A DNA stretch of 60,069 nucleotides from Deltaproteobacteria bacterium CG11_big_fil_rev_8_21_14_0_20_45_16 (lineage in GTDB: Bacteria; Bdellovibrionota; UBA2394), in contig PCXB01000078.1 of the NCBI GenBank assembly GCA_002787535.1, forward strand, positions 1 to 60,069, read 5' to 3'. Position 1 is the stretch's first letter. The number at the start of each line of letters is the position of its first letter. The translations under genes were made by a program, and so were the position numbers. Shown here one piece after another: positions 44,564 to 54,486 of this stretch. The notes beneath the pieces were generated by a model. It worked only from the letters and a program-made list of their open reading frames with translations. It had not been told where the DNA came from and searched no databases.

Positions 44564-45396
44564 TCGTCACTTGCACCATTTATTTTTAGTTCATCATGTT
44601 TCGTATGAAAGGCCAAATCAATCGCACCGGACACCATTAACACCAAAAAAAAACTTAAGCTCGCGAGCCAAGCGCTTTTTTGTCCTCGCCAAGATGGCTT
44701 AAGCCATCGTAACAAAAGAATCAGAAAATAAATTAGCCAAGTAAAATGAGCAAAGAGAACCTTGGCATCCAACCACCATGCCCCCTTCCAAAAACGTTCC
44801 GCAAAGAAGCCTCCTAACAAAATTCCGAAACTCAACGAAAACACTCCGGCAACCATTAAGCGCCCCAGCACCTCATCAAGTTTTGGCAAACTCAAAGAGC
44901 TTGTTAACCAGGACGGCGATTCTCGATTCTTAAGCTGGCGAGAACTAGCGATATAAACCAAACTCACCAATGCCGAAAACAAAAACAAGACTTCCCCGAC
45001 AATCATAAGAACGATATGTAACCATAACCACAAACTCGGCAGGCTCAATATGGCTCCAGAACTTAAATAAAACGGAACAATCGCTACGACAAACGAACTG
45101 AGTACCAATGCCAAAAGAACGACTGGCAAGAGTCGCTTCCAATGCAGAAGACCCAAACAACCAATCCCCACAATTTCCGTAAGAACGATATGGCTAAACC
45201 AACTAGGAAGACTTGCAATATTACTCGTTGTAATCAGTTCGAAGGCAATGAACGAACTTTGAATCGAAATTGCAAATATCAAGAGAAGTTTAGTTATCTG
45301 CAGGTAGCTCGGACGCAAAAGGCGCAGAAACTGCCAGAGATAAAAACTGCTTATCAAATCGAGCATCGATACTAGAGATAATACGACTAACTCCAT
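44560..45396 (-). CDS. hemX: CcsA/HemX-like integral membrane protein
   Basis: A 278-residue polytopic protein with about eight membrane helices (for example LISSFYLWQFLRLL, LLLIFAISIQSSFIAFELI, LWLWLHIVLMIVGEVLFLFS). It ends in GAWWLDAKVLFAHFTWLIYF, the counterpart of the WxWDxKE haem-handling segment of CcsA. The Glu that follows Lys in true CcsA is not seen here. HemX proteins sit before hemA in many genomes and influence glutamyl-tRNA reductase level; CcsA proteins assemble cytochrome c. The operon position favours the HemX assignment. Gap to the upstream DnaJ-type gene is 2 bases. Confidence 0.85.
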   Translation of the reverse strand: MELVVLSLVSMLDLISSFYLWQFLRLLRPSYLQITKLLLIFAISIQSSFIAFELITTSNIASLPSWFSHIVLTEIVGIGCLGLLHWKRLLPVVLLALVLSSFVVAIVPFYLSSGAILSLPSLWLWLHIVLMIVGEVLFLFSALVSLVYIASSRQLKNRESPSWLTSSLSLPKLDEVLGRLMVAGVFSLSFGILLGGFFAERFWKGAWWLDAKVLFAHFTWLIYFLILLLRWLKPSWRGQKSAWLASLSFFLVLMVSGAIDLAFHTKHDELKINGASDE

Positions 45397-45398
45397 CT

Positions 45399-46871
45399 CT
45401 ATCCCTTGTCCTTCTTAAACCACGAAGACGCCCCGCCGCCTTTCGGCTTTTCTCGCCTCATTCTAATCAAGCGTGCCTCAGATCCGGCTTCAGCAAAGTT
45501 CGGTTCAATTTCTATGGCTTTTTCGAACCACATCAAAGACTCGTTTTCTTGTTGCGCGACTTTGTGGAGCCATGCTTTTACGAAGCAACTCTGAGCATGT
45601 CTCGGAAATTGTTTAAGAACCTTATCAACTTGCCTATGAAAATCAGGAAGCTTTGGCAGCATATTTTCCTTGGCTTCAAGCCCACACATCAATTCAGCGT
45701 AAACCCTTTCTGTTGGATAATCAGGAATATCAATATCTTTTTCAATCTCTTTGAGAATCGACAAGGCGGGAGCAAACTGTTTCCTTCGGATAGCCATAAT
45801 AGCTTCATTAAATCTCATTTCGGCTTTCAGCTTCCGCTCAATCCCTTCCATGCCTCCCATTTCTTTCAATTTCTCTTCCGCTTCAAACTCTTCTCGTCGC
45901 TCGCTATCAGCCCAAATGTCGTGAGCTTCATTGATCTGAGCTAGCAAACTCTCACTGATCGTCCGTAGAGACTCCTTCAGGTCTTCGGGTAGGCGATCTG
46001 GATGATACTTCTTTACCAATTGCAAATAAGCTTTCTTACAGTCCGACGCGGAAGCCTCACGGGTTATGCCTAAGATTTCCCACGGACGACTCTTTTTGAA
46101 TCGACTCGACAATTCAGTTAATTCGGACTCAAGCTTATTGCCCGAGGCTTCCCCCCAAGTAATTAAGCCAAACTCTCCTGCAATCACGAGCATTTGTAGA
46201 CTCAATAAATTAAGATCCTTCAGACTTGCCCCTTGGGCTCGCATTTGATTCCAAATTCTTAGTTCGGCTGGCGCCAGGGGAAGCACAAATTCACCCATTA
46301 ATTTTATTTTTGCATCCTGACGCCTAGAATTACGTGAACGACAGTAAGCCTCGTCGTAGCGCGCCTTAACTTCCTCCCAAAGTAACTTTTTAAACTCACC
46401 AGTTAAGCGGAATTCATCGATCTTAAAGACATTTTCAGGAAGTTGAGGAAGTTCGTGAAATTCAGCCACGCCTCTTCGAAGCGACAATATACTGAAAAGC
46501 TTATCCTTAAAAAAACCCCCTAAAATCTCGGGAAGTTTCGCAGCATCCACCCAAACTCGCTGCATAAGAGCTCCTATGAGCTTTTCGTTTTGACTAAGGT
46601 CGACTCCCGCTTTAACGAGCGCGTCCAATTGTTCGCGCTTAAGCAGATTTGCCTGAAGCAAATGCTGACTCAATTTTTCTTGGTTCCTATTAGAACTTAC
46701 TGCAATCGGCTCACCCTGCTGAAAAATGATCTCTTTCCGACTATCCGGCATGCCAGCAGCACTCGATTCAACAGCCAAGAGCCCAGTTCGCCTGTTAAGG
46801 TTGATGTCCAACAAAGCCCAAGACAGACTCCGATCTTCATCAGGTAGTTTAATTTTGAATATGACCCCCAT
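45399..46871 (-). CDS. DUF4388-like / J-domain / TPR protein heading the hem operon
   Basis: Three parts are visible in 490 residues. The N-terminus (about 10-130) resembles the DUF4388/PATAN-type region found in deltaproteobacterial signalling proteins (LDINLNRRTGLLAVESSAAG, KEIIFQQGEPIAVSSNRNQE). A J-domain lies at about 285-345 (PWEILGITREASASDCKKAY, with the KYHPDRL tripeptide HPD that stimulates Hsp70 ATPase). The C-terminus has TPR-like helices (AIMAIRRKQFAPALSILKEI, LMWFEKAIEIEPNFAEAGS). ggagg stands 6 bases before the ATG. It probably recruits DnaK to a specific client. Being first in an operon with hemX and hemA, a tetrapyrrole enzyme is one candidate client. Confidence 0.8.
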   Translation of the reverse strand: MGVIFKIKLPDEDRSLSWALLDINLNRRTGLLAVESSAAGMPDSRKEIIFQQGEPIAVSSNRNQEKLSQHLLQANLLKREQLDALVKAGVDLSQNEKLIGALMQRVWVDAAKLPEILGGFFKDKLFSILSLRRGVAEFHELPQLPENVFKIDEFRLTGEFKKLLWEEVKARYDEAYCRSRNSRRQDAKIKLMGEFVLPLAPAELRIWNQMRAQGASLKDLNLLSLQMLVIAGEFGLITWGEASGNKLESELTELSSRFKKSRPWEILGITREASASDCKKAYLQLVKKYHPDRLPEDLKESLRTISESLLAQINEAHDIWADSERREEFEAEEKLKEMGGMEGIERKLKAEMRFNEAIMAIRRKQFAPALSILKEIEKDIDIPDYPTERVYAELMCGLEAKENMLPKLPDFHRQVDKVLKQFPRHAQSCFVKAWLHKVAQQENESLMWFEKAIEIEPNFAEAGSEARLIRMRREKPKGGGASSWFKKDKG

Positions 46872-46898
46872 GCAGCCTCCATTTTGGCCGAAAATCCC

Positions 46899-46923
46899 AA
46901 GAAAGCGAAGAACTGGCTTTCTT
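46899..46923. promoter_or_regulatory. 8-bp inverted repeat in the divergent hem-operon/trxA control region
   Basis: The arms aagaaagc (46899-46906) and gctttctt (46916-46923) match perfectly, with a 9-base spacer. They sit in the 101-base gap between the leftward DnaJ/hem operon and rightward trxA. The position and size fit an operator or a small hairpin in the leader. With 8-base arms this could be chance. Confidence 0.3.
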
Positions 46924-46972
46924 CAATAAGAAACTTTACAGCTGACAATAACTTCCGCTTGAATAGGCTCCT

Positions 46973-47296
46973 ATGGCAAATGTAACCGAAGTTTCAGATT
47001 CCAGCTTTCAAACCGAAGTTTTGCAATCTCCCATTCCTGTTTTGGTAGATTTTTGGGCCGCCTGGTGCGGACCTTGCCGCGCCATTGCTCCGGTCGTCGA
47101 AGAGCTGTCGAAAGAGCTTGAGGGAAAGGTCAAAGTCGTAAAAATGAATGTCGACGACAACCCCCAGACACCGGGCTCACTTGGCATTCGAAGCATCCCC
47201 ACTTTGAAGGTCTTTGTCGCCGGAAGTGAAAAGAATCAAATGGTGGGCGCTGGATCCAAAGAACAAATTAAACAACTCGTAACCGCTTTTATATAA
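46973..47296 (+). CDS. trxA: thioredoxin
   Basis: General cytoplasmic disulfide reductase. The 107 residues contain the active site [18 protein letters not shown] (Cys32/Cys35). [20 protein letters not shown] carries the cis-proline, and [12 protein letters not shown] is the end. It is a standard length. A single gene, divergent from the hem operon and convergent with the cyclophilin gene (12-base gap). Confidence 0.96.
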   Translation: MANVTEVSDSSFQTEVLQSPIPVLVDFWAAWCGPCRAIAPVVEELSKELEGKVKVVKMNVDDNPQTPGSLGIRSIPTLKVFVAGSEKNQMVGAGSKEQIKQLVTAFI

Positions 47297-47308
47297 GCCC
47301 CCGAAGCT

Positions 47309-47920
47309 CTAAAGTAGAACCTCTACTTTTTCAATAATCACCGGCTCCACGGGTACGTCGTCATAATATAACTTAGAGGTAGTAGGAAGCTTGCCAATTT
47401 TTTCAACAATATCTTGGCCTTTCGTGACTTTCCCGAACACCGCATAGCCAGGCTGGGAGGCCGACCCATCAAGATTCGAATTGTCGATGAGGTTAATAAA
47501 AAACTGGGCCGTCGCACTGTCCGGATCTGGAAGCCTCGCCATTGAGATCGTCATCGCTTTATTCTGCAAGCCGTTTGACGACTCGTTTTTAATGGGGGCT
47601 CGCGTAGGTTTCTGATTGAAATCCTTATCGAATCCGCCCCCTTGAATCATAAATCCATCGATCACACGATGAAAGATGGTGCCATTGTAATGGCCATTCT
47701 CAATATATTCGATGAAGTTTTCGACACTGATCGGTGCCTTCTTAGCATCTAAACTAATCTCAAAACTTCCTAGGTTAGTAGTAATTTTAACCATTTTGGT
47801 ATCATCCTTTTTTTGGATTGCTTTATCAGTCGATGGGCTGCGAAATTTTTCACAAGAAACAAGGCAAACTATAGCCATGATTCCAACAGAAAAAAAACGG
47901 ATGAATCTTGGGAGACTCAT
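47309..47920 (-). CDS. lipoprotein cyclophilin-type peptidyl-prolyl isomerase
   Basis: Accelerates proline isomerisation in exported proteins. The 203-residue precursor has a lipoprotein signal with lipobox LVSC (Cys23), so it is probably anchored in the inner or outer membrane facing the periplasm. The cyclophilin core shows [49 protein letters not shown] and [14 protein letters not shown]. The active-site Arg (HRV) and QFFIN are intact. Its start overlaps the pyrophosphatase stop by 4 bases. Confidence 0.93.
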   Translation of the reverse strand: MSLPRFIRFFSVGIMAIVCLVSCEKFRSPSTDKAIQKKDDTKMVKITTNLGSFEISLDAKKAPISVENFIEYIENGHYNGTIFHRVIDGFMIQGGGFDKDFNQKPTRAPIKNESSNGLQNKAMTISMARLPDPDSATAQFFINLIDNSNLDGSASQPGYAVFGKVTKGQDIVEKIGKLPTTSKLYYDDVPVEPVIIEKVEVLL

Positions 47921-49986
47921 TCAAGTAAGCCCCCCATAGCAATCTTGGCAGCAATGACCAAGGAAACAATCGACATGAGTTTGATCAAAATATTCATCGA
48001 AGGCCCTGAAGTATCTTTAAAGGGGTCTCCAACTGTATCACCGACAACGGCCGCTTTATGAGCTTCTCCGCCTTTCTTTTCTCCTGCGAGATCTCCCTTT
48101 TCAATTGCCTTCTTTGCGTTGTCCCAGGCTCCACCAGAATTGGCCATCAGCAAGGCTAAGACCACGCCCGTAAGAGTCGCCCCCGCAAGCATCCCGCCTA
48201 AAGCTTCAGGTCCAATTAAAAAGCCAACAAGCACGGGAGCGGCCACGGCAACCAAACCAGGAAGCACCATTTCCTTCAAAGCAGCATTCGTCGAGATATC
48301 CACACATCTGGTCGTATCAGGCTTAGCGTTTTCATCTCCCGCTAACAGTCCTGGAATTTCCCGAAACTGACGCCGAATTTCATCAACCATCGCTCCCGCA
48401 GCACGCCCCACGCTTGTCATGGTCAGAGCTCCAATAAACAAAGGCACCATGGCTCCAATCAATAAACCAATAACAACCTCTGCACTCGAAATGCTCATCA
48501 CAATGGGCTCTAGACTTTCTCGAAGCCGAACAGCATTAACGACCTGGCCGTAGGCCGAAAATAAAGCCAAGGCTGTCAAGGCTGCCGACCCAATCGCAAA
48601 GCCCTTGCCAATCGCCGCTGTCGTATTGCCGATAGCATCAAGGCTATCTGTAATCTTTCGAACATCAGGTCCTAATTTTGCCATTTCAGAAATTCCGCCA
48701 GCGTTATCAGCAATTGGACCATAAGCATCGACCGACATGGTTATGCCAACCGTTGCCAACATGCCAACTGAAGCCAATGCAATTCCATAAAGGCCACTCG
48801 AAGCAAATGCGACATAGATAATTGCTGCGATGATCATGAGTGGAAGAACACAGCTCTCTAATCCAACGGCAAAACCGGTAATGATATTGGTGGCAGGTCC
48901 TGTTTTAGAAGCTTGAGCAATCCTCATAACCGGTCCTCGAGCCGTATAGTATTCCGTTACAAATCCAATTAGTAATCCGCCGATTGTTCCAGCCAAAATT
49001 GCCCAAACAATCCCGATGCTAAGATTCGTATAACCAACCCAATAGTAAGTGCCGATCAAAAAGAAAATCGCCGCCACAACCGAAGAACCGTGCAGAGCCT
49101 TCGCGGGATCCCAGGCCTTCAAAATATTCATGGCCCCAACAGCAATAACTGAGGCAAGCAAGCCAATTACCGATAAACTGAGAGGAAGCATCATGAGAGC
49201 CACTCGGCCAGTATCCTCTGCGGTTGAGGTTAGGTTTATAAGCTCTTGAGCTGCCATCGTCGAAGCAATAGCAACAGCCGCTACCATACCCCCAACATAA
49301 GATTCAAAAATATCGGCGCCCATTCCAGCGACATCCCCGACATTGTCTCCAACATTGTCCGCGATTACTCCAGGGTTACGAGGATCATCCTCAGGAATTC
49401 CCGCTTCAATTTTACCGACTAGGTCGGAACCAACATCAGCAGCCTTGGTATAGATTCCTCCGCCTACTCTAGCAAACAATGCAATGGATGATGCTCCCAT
49501 GGAAAAACCAGAAATGATTGCTGCCGAATGTGCATCGAATCCAAAATACCAAGTCAGGCCTCCCAACCCAATCAAACCTAAGGCTGCCACGGAAAGGCCC
49601 ATAACGGCGCCACCCTGAAAGGCCATAACAAGCGCTGCGGCCTGACCCTTGTCCTGAGCCGCTGCTGCGGTTCTAACATTAGCCTTGGTTGCCGCTTTCA
49701 TCCCAAAAAAACCAGCCAAAGCAGAACAAAGGGCCCCCGCTACAAAAGCCATCGAAGTATCCCAATCAATGCCAAAGCCAATCAAAATAGCGACGACAAT
49801 TACAAAAAACACAAGAATTCGATACATTCGACGGAGGAAAGTCATGGCTCCATTTTGAATCTCATCCGCGATACCTGCCATTTTGATTGAGCCAACATTG
49901 GCAGCAGCTACTTTTCGATAAAGTATCATCACAACAACAAGTCCCAAAAGACCTGCAATAACAGAAGGCATGGCGGCCAAACTCAT
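47917..49986 (-). CDS. hppA: membrane-bound, K+-dependent-type ion-translocating pyrophosphatase
   Basis: Couples pyrophosphate hydrolysis to H+ or Na+ export. I start at the ATG complementary to 49984-49986, because aaggag stands 7 bases before it; the upstream TTG codons are less likely. The 689-residue polytopic protein has the pyrophosphate site motifs [40 protein letters not shown] and [16 protein letters not shown]. Near the C-terminus it has [20 protein letters not shown]. The sequence [10 protein letters not shown] carries Ala at the position where K+-independent enzymes have Lys (GNTTKA), so K+ dependence is expected. Whether it pumps H+ or Na+ needs the ion-gate residues placed on a structure. 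Confidence 0.94.
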   Translation of the reverse strand: MSLAAMPSVIAGLLGLVVVMILYRKVAAANVGSIKMAGIADEIQNGAMTFLRRMYRILVFFVIVVAILIGFGIDWDTSMAFVAGALCSALAGFFGMKAATKANVRTAAAAQDKGQAAALVMAFQGGAVMGLSVAALGLIGLGGLTWYFGFDAHSAAIISGFSMGASSIALFARVGGGIYTKAADVGSDLVGKIEAGIPEDDPRNPGVIADNVGDNVGDVAGMGADIFESYVGGMVAAVAIASTMAAQELINLTSTAEDTGRVALMMLPLSLSVIGLLASVIAVGAMNILKAWDPAKALHGSSVVAAIFFLIGTYYWVGYTNLSIGIVWAILAGTIGGLLIGFVTEYYTARGPVMRIAQASKTGPATNIITGFAVGLESCVLPLMIIAAIIYVAFASSGLYGIALASVGMLATVGITMSVDAYGPIADNAGGISEMAKLGPDVRKITDSLDAIGNTTAAIGKGFAIGSAALTALALFSAYGQVVNAVRLRESLEPIVMSISSAEVVIGLLIGAMVPLFIGALTMTSVGRAAGAMVDEIRRQFREIPGLLAGDENAKPDTTRCVDISTNAALKEMVLPGLVAVAAPVLVGFLIGPEALGGMLAGATLTGVVLALLMANSGGAWDNAKKAIEKGDLAGEKKGGEAHKAAVVGDTVGDPFKDTSGPSMNILIKLMSIVSLVIAAKIAMGGLLE

Positions 49987-50130
49987 CAACAAACTCCTTT
50001 ATATTAGTTAAGCAATATCTAAACGGAAAAATTAATCAGCCCATTCAATATGGGCAAGCATAAAGGCTGTCTTTCTAGGGGCTAGCGCTTGATTCTTATG
50101 CGGCTTTGAGTGAACCTCAACCTTCAATCC
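49987..50130. promoter_or_regulatory. divergent region upstream of hppA with a small hairpin
   Basis: The gap between hppA and the plus-strand methyltransferase holds a perfect 6-bp hairpin, gcccat/atgggc (50039-50044 and 50050-50055, 5-base loop). Read toward hppA, it is followed by an AT-rich stretch ending in a T-run (gattaattttt). It might be a leader attenuator of hppA or a chance palindrome. No clear -35/-10 pair was found. Confidence 0.3.
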
Positions 50131-50946
50131 ATGAGTAAATCTATCGCCCTTAAAAATATCAGCAAATACGCATTGTATGAGGCTTCTGTGCAGGATGCCG
50201 CCGACGACGCGAAAATTCTTTATAAATTATACACACGAATTCGAGGCTACAAACCTCACTCATTTAGAGAGGATTTCTGTGGGACATTTAAGATTGCCTC
50301 TGAATGGGTAAAAATCCACCGCGATAATTCTGCTTTAGGCTTGGATATCGATCCAGTTCCCATCAGTTATGGCAAAGAGTTTCACTGGCCGGAACTTACA
50401 AAAGACCAGCAAAACCGATTAAGCATTCGAGTACAAAACGTTTTAAAACCCACAAAGCCGTCCGCTGATTTAATTGCAGCTTGTAACTTTTCGTATTGGA
50501 TCTTTAAGAAGCGAGAACAAATGATCCATTATTTTTCCCAAGTTAGAAAATCCCTTAAATCCGATGGATTGTTTTTTTTGGATATCGTGGGTGGATACGA
50601 AATGATGGAGCTACATAAGGATCGTCATCGTTATAAACTCGGAAAAACTCCATTTACTTATATTTGGCAACTGGAGCGATTCAATCCGATTACTCATGAT
50701 GGATTTTTTTCTATCTCGTATGAAATCAAGGGTGGGAAGAAGATGAAGCGGGCTTTTACCTATGATTGGCGCGTTTGGACCATTCCGGAACTTCGCGAAT
50801 GCATGGCAGAGGCGGGCTTTAAACGAAGCTGGGTTTATTGGGAAAAAGACGACCGAAACGGACATGGCACGGGCGAGTTTTATGCCTCGGAAAAAGAAGA
50901 AAATTGCCCCGTTTGGATTGCCTTTATCGTCGGCAGCAAGAACTAA
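50131..50946 (+). CDS. class I SAM-dependent methyltransferase of unknown substrate
   Basis: A 271-residue protein whose Rossmann SAM site is seen in FREDFCGTFKIASEWVK (a motif I variant with Asp-Phe-Cys-Gly-Thr) and ALGLDIDPVPISYGK (motif II acidic residue). Motif IV is DLIAACNFSYWIFKKREQ and motif V SLKSDGLFFLDIVGG. The last hundred residues are aromatic-rich strands (GFFSISYEIKGGKKMKRAFT). Small-molecule methyltransferases share these features. The start at ATG 50131 is a choice; GTG 50110 is in frame, and neither has a clear ribosome binding site. The end overlaps rodA by 4 bases. Confidence 0.8.
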   Translation: MSKSIALKNISKYALYEASVQDAADDAKILYKLYTRIRGYKPHSFREDFCGTFKIASEWVKIHRDNSALGLDIDPVPISYGKEFHWPELTKDQQNRLSIRVQNVLKPTKPSADLIAACNFSYWIFKKREQMIHYFSQVRKSLKSDGLFFLDIVGGYEMMELHKDRHRYKLGKTPFTYIWQLERFNPITHDGFFSISYEIKGGKKMKRAFTYDWRVWTIPELRECMAEAGFKRSWVYWEKDDRNGHGTGEFYASEKEENCPVWIAFIVGSKN

Positions 50947-52025
50947 AAAATATGACGCCTAAACGAAACACTCAGTAAAAGTCCGACGGCGAGCATATTC
51001 GTAATCAAACTACTTCCTCCGTAGGAAAAAAACGGAAGCGTTACGCCTACAACGGGCAGAACACCTATTTCCATCCCAACATTGACAACGACATGCCAAA
51101 TCAAGAGCGACACGGCTCCTGCAGCCAGAATCGATCCAAATCGATCTTTTGATTTTCGCGCGATGTCGATCCCCATCAAGGTCATCAAAAGATAGAGCCC
51201 GAGCATAATCACGGCTCCCACAAATCCCCATTCCTCCGCAAAAGCAGAAAAAATGAAATCCGTATGATGTTTGGGCAAAAACTCGAGTTTGCTTTGGGTT
51301 CCCTTTAGATAGCCCTTTCCAGCAAACTGCCCACTTCCAACGGCAATCATACTCTGAATACTATGATAGCCCTCGCCAAGGGGATCGCGCTGAGGATCAA
51401 TGAAGGTTCTAACTCGGTCCTTCTGATATTCCTTTAGAACAAAATTATACGCTAAGGGTGCCGCGATCAAACCCGTTAAAACAATCGCAATCAGGGACTT
51501 AATTCTCAAGCGGCAGTAGAGAATGATCGAAAATGCTACAAATGAAATCATCAGCGCCGTCCCGAGGTCAGGCTGCGCAAAGACCAATAAAACAGGTGCG
51601 CCTACAATCACAAACACGGGCCAAAGATCGCGCAAGCCATAGCCTTCTAGCGGTGGAGCTTTATCTCGTGCATAAAATCGTGCAAGTATTAAAACAATTG
51701 CAAACTTACCAAGCTCGGAGGGTTGGATATGAACCGGCCCTAATGGAAGCCAGCGTTGCGAACCGGCCGCTGTCTTACCGAAAAGATCCACGCCAATTAA
51801 AAGTAAAATAACGACGCCATAAAATGGCCAAGCCAAACTTTCAAAAATTCGGTAGTCGAGTAGAGCGATAAGCATGGCCACGGCGAGGCCGACACCAACA
51901 AAAATCATCTGCTTATAAAATACCTCGATCTGATTCATATAGGACGAGCTATAGAGTGTCATCAGGCCCAACATACAGATCAAAATGATCAACCCCAGAA
52001 AGCCCCAATCAAAATTTTGACTCAT
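50943..52025 (-). CDS. rodA: RodA peptidoglycan glycosyltransferase (SEDS family)
   Basis: Polymerises lipid II into glycan strands for cell elongation, together with PBP2. A 360-residue polytopic protein with about ten helices. Family blocks are WLPLGPVHIQPSELGKFAIV (with the conserved QPSE), HHTDFIFSAFAEEWGFVGAV (HTDFIF...EE), and the C-terminal LPFFSYGGSSLITNMLAVGL. I start at the ATG complementary to 52023-52025, 4 bases after mrdA; the longer frame begins inside mrdA with TTG. It is the last gene of the mre-mrd series. Confidence 0.94.
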   Translation of the reverse strand: MSQNFDWGFLGLIILICMLGLMTLYSSSYMNQIEVFYKQMIFVGVGLAVAMLIALLDYRIFESLAWPFYGVVILLLIGVDLFGKTAAGSQRWLPLGPVHIQPSELGKFAIVLILARFYARDKAPPLEGYGLRDLWPVFVIVGAPVLLVFAQPDLGTALMISFVAFSIILYCRLRIKSLIAIVLTGLIAAPLAYNFVLKEYQKDRVRTFIDPQRDPLGEGYHSIQSMIAVGSGQFAGKGYLKGTQSKLEFLPKHHTDFIFSAFAEEWGFVGAVIMLGLYLLMTLMGIDIARKSKDRFGSILAAGAVSLLIWHVVVNVGMEIGVLPVVGVTLPFFSYGGSSLITNMLAVGLLLSVSFRRHIF

Positions 52026-52029
52026 TCGA

Positions 52030-53970
52030 TCAGTGGATCGTCGTTCTTTGTCCAAGATTCGCCTCCACAGGAAAGTTTCGAGATAAATAATTCTCCATCA
52101 TCGCCCTGGCTATAGGTGCGGCCGTCGTTCCACCATGTCCACCATGCTCCACGATGACGGCAACTGCAATCCGAGCATGCTCCAGAGGCGCCATCCCGAC
52201 AAAGAGCGCATGATCCTGATAGTCCTCGCGATCCTTGTCTGCTTTTGCACGCAGCAATCCAACGACCTGGGACGTGCCAGTCTTCCCTCCGACGATATAA
52301 TTTTTTAAACGAGCACGCATTGCCGTTCCACCCGGGTCATTAACGACCGCACGAATTCCCTCCGTCACCGTCTTGACAGATTTCTCTTGAAATTCAATTT
52401 GGTTTTCCAAAATGGCCTTAAAAGATCTTTCGCGAAGTCCATCAGCCGAGGACATCTTTTTAAGGAGCTGGGGTTGAAAGACTTTTCCCGAATTTCCTAA
52501 GATCGAAATCATTCTAGCCAGTTGAGTAATGGTTAGCAAAAAAGCTCCCTGACCGATCCCCGCATTGATGGTCTCGGCTTTGATTGTCGTATTGCCTACC
52601 TGATTCACCCAATTCTCGCTGGGTATAAAACCACTCTGCTCCGAATTGAACCGCCATAGTTTGGCCACCTTCCCAACTTTACCATCATCCGACTCAAAAA
52701 CCTCGTTTCCTAAGTTGGTCCGACGTCCCAAGCCGAACAGTTTCGACCAGTGGTACATCGTATCGAGTCCAAGCATCAATCCAACGTTGAAGAAAAAAAC
52801 ATTTGAAGATCTCTGAATCGCATCATGAACGGTAATCGAACCAAAGCCAGCACGATTATGGTCACTCCAAACTCTGGAGCCTAGTCGAAATGATCCCGGA
52901 CAATAAATAATTGTATCTGGTTGAATCACGCCAGTTTCTAAAGCAGCAGTTGCCATGACAATCTTAAATGTACTTCCCGGAGGATAGTGCTCCCCCAAAG
53001 TCCGATCTAAAAAGGGCTTGTCCTCACGATCACGCCATTCCGCAAGTTGCTTGCCGCTAATCTGTTGCGTAAACAGGTTTGGATCCAAAGCTGGACGCGA
53101 AACCATGGCCAGAATCTCACCTGTTTGTGGATCCAAGGCGACGGCAGCACCAATATTTTCTCCAAATGCTCGTACCGCCGTAAGCTGTAATTCAAGGTCC
53201 AGGCTAAGAGTTAAAGAACGGCCTGCGACAGCTTCCTGTAAGTTCGACTTATCAAACCAATCCAATCCTGTACGCTCAACGGGTCGACCCTTAACATCTA
53301 CGACCGTAAATTCCCGTCCATCTCGACCCCTCAAGTATGGCTCGTAAAGCGCTTCTGATCCAATCACACCGATCTGATCGCCCAATCGATATTCGCGATC
53401 AGGATAACGCCCTTGGAGTCGATCCAAATCTCTATCGTCAACCTCGCCAGTGTATCCAATCGTATGAAAAAAAGCGTCACCATAGAGATAGTCTCTTACC
53501 GAGATCACATCAACATCGACGCCTAAAAACTCTAAGCTTCGGCTTTCAATTTTCGCCAACTGATCCCAACTGATATCTCGAGCCAGTCGTCTAGATTGGT
53601 AAGGCGCCGAAGCCTTAACTTGTGCAACTCGCGCAGCGTTCTCTTCGGTGCTCCAGCCAAAAATATCTTTCAGCTTGGTAAGCTCAAGCTCAGGATCATC
53701 CGAAAAGCCTCGAGTATAAAGAACATCGAAACGAGGGCGATTGTCGGCCAAGAGCTTTGCATTTCGATCAAAAATTTTCCCCCGAGGAGCCGAAATCCGT
53801 TTAATCTTAAAGCGGTTTCTGTCGCTAAAGGCTCGGTATTCATCCCCCCTCCAAATCTGCAAATACCAAAGGCGAACTAAGAGGCAAAAAACAAGGGCTC
53901 CAAAAAAAATAGCAAGTCCAATAGCGCGGGGTTTGAGATCAGCAACATTGTAGGGATCGGATAAACGCAT
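52030..53970 (-). CDS. mrdA: penicillin-binding protein 2 (elongasome transpeptidase)
   Basis: Cross-links peptidoglycan during elongation. The 646-residue protein has one N-terminal membrane helix (AIGLAIFFGALVFCLLVRLW), then the PBP dimer domain (about 60-250: IKRISAPRGKIFDRNAKLLA, GYTGEVDDRDLDRLQG). The transpeptidase domain has the active-site serine in GSTFKIVMATA (SxxK), SSN in AIQRSSNVFFFNVGLMLG, and KTGTSQVV. The C-terminal HGGHGGTTAAPIARAMMENY matches the class. Its ATG begins directly after the mreD stop, and its stop is 4 bases from rodA. Confidence 0.95.
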   Translation of the reverse strand: MRLSDPYNVADLKPRAIGLAIFFGALVFCLLVRLWYLQIWRGDEYRAFSDRNRFKIKRISAPRGKIFDRNAKLLADNRPRFDVLYTRGFSDDPELELTKLKDIFGWSTEENAARVAQVKASAPYQSRRLARDISWDQLAKIESRSLEFLGVDVDVISVRDYLYGDAFFHTIGYTGEVDDRDLDRLQGRYPDREYRLGDQIGVIGSEALYEPYLRGRDGREFTVVDVKGRPVERTGLDWFDKSNLQEAVAGRSLTLSLDLELQLTAVRAFGENIGAAVALDPQTGEILAMVSRPALDPNLFTQQISGKQLAEWRDREDKPFLDRTLGEHYPPGSTFKIVMATAALETGVIQPDTIIYCPGSFRLGSRVWSDHNRAGFGSITVHDAIQRSSNVFFFNVGLMLGLDTMYHWSKLFGLGRRTNLGNEVFESDDGKVGKVAKLWRFNSEQSGFIPSENWVNQVGNTTIKAETINAGIGQGAFLLTITQLARMISILGNSGKVFQPQLLKKMSSADGLRERSFKAILENQIEFQEKSVKTVTEGIRAVVNDPGGTAMRARLKNYIVGGKTGTSQVVGLLRAKADKDREDYQDHALFVGMAPLEHARIAVAVIVEHGGHGGTTAAPIARAMMENYLSRNFPVEANLGQRTTIH

Positions 53971-54480
53971 CTACTTTAACCCCACGATCCGCTTTAGAAA
54001 TTCGAACGCGAATAGACCGATCACAGCCTGTACGAGCGCACTTGCGAAGACGCTCCCAAGCAACGCCCAATAAAAATGAGAACCCTTGTAGATCTGTAGC
54101 AACATAAAGGTTTGCAAGGCATTAAGCGTTAATACGATCAAAAAAACAGATGCGGCAAACTGATACTTTGTCCTGACCATAAAACGCAACTGCGCCAATT
54201 TAAGAATCAGAAAAATAAGATACAAACTTAACCAATAAAATCCGGACAACGTAAGAGACAAACTGCCAAAAATCCAAGAAGCCAACATAAGGTAGAAAGC
54301 CCCGGAAACAAATCGCCAGGCATAGGCGCCGTACATCAACAGAAAACCAGCGCCACTCACCGAAATCCAGCCTGGCAGCTCTAGGCCAGCAACGAGATTG
54401 ACCCACAATCCCCAAGCCAAAACAATCAACAGATCCTTGGCGACGGAGCTCCGAGGATAATCTGCATAGGCTTCAAGCAT
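53971..54480 (-). CDS. mreD: rod shape-determining membrane protein MreD
   Basis: Inner-membrane partner of MreC in the elongasome. MreD sequences are poorly conserved; the call rests on the position between mreC and mrdA, the 169-residue length, and about five membrane helices (LLIVLAWGLWVNLVAGLEL, GAGFLLMYGAYAWRFV, LYLIFLILKLAQLRFMV, FLIVLTLNALQTFMLL). The gap to mreC is 6 bases and the gap to mrdA is zero. Confidence 0.85.
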   Translation of the reverse strand: MLEAYADYPRSSVAKDLLIVLAWGLWVNLVAGLELPGWISVSGAGFLLMYGAYAWRFVSGAFYLMLASWIFGSLSLTLSGFYWLSLYLIFLILKLAQLRFMVRTKYQFAASVFLIVLTLNALQTFMLLQIYKGSHFYWALLGSVFASALVQAVIGLFAFEFLKRIVGLK

Positions 54481-54486
54481 TTTCCC

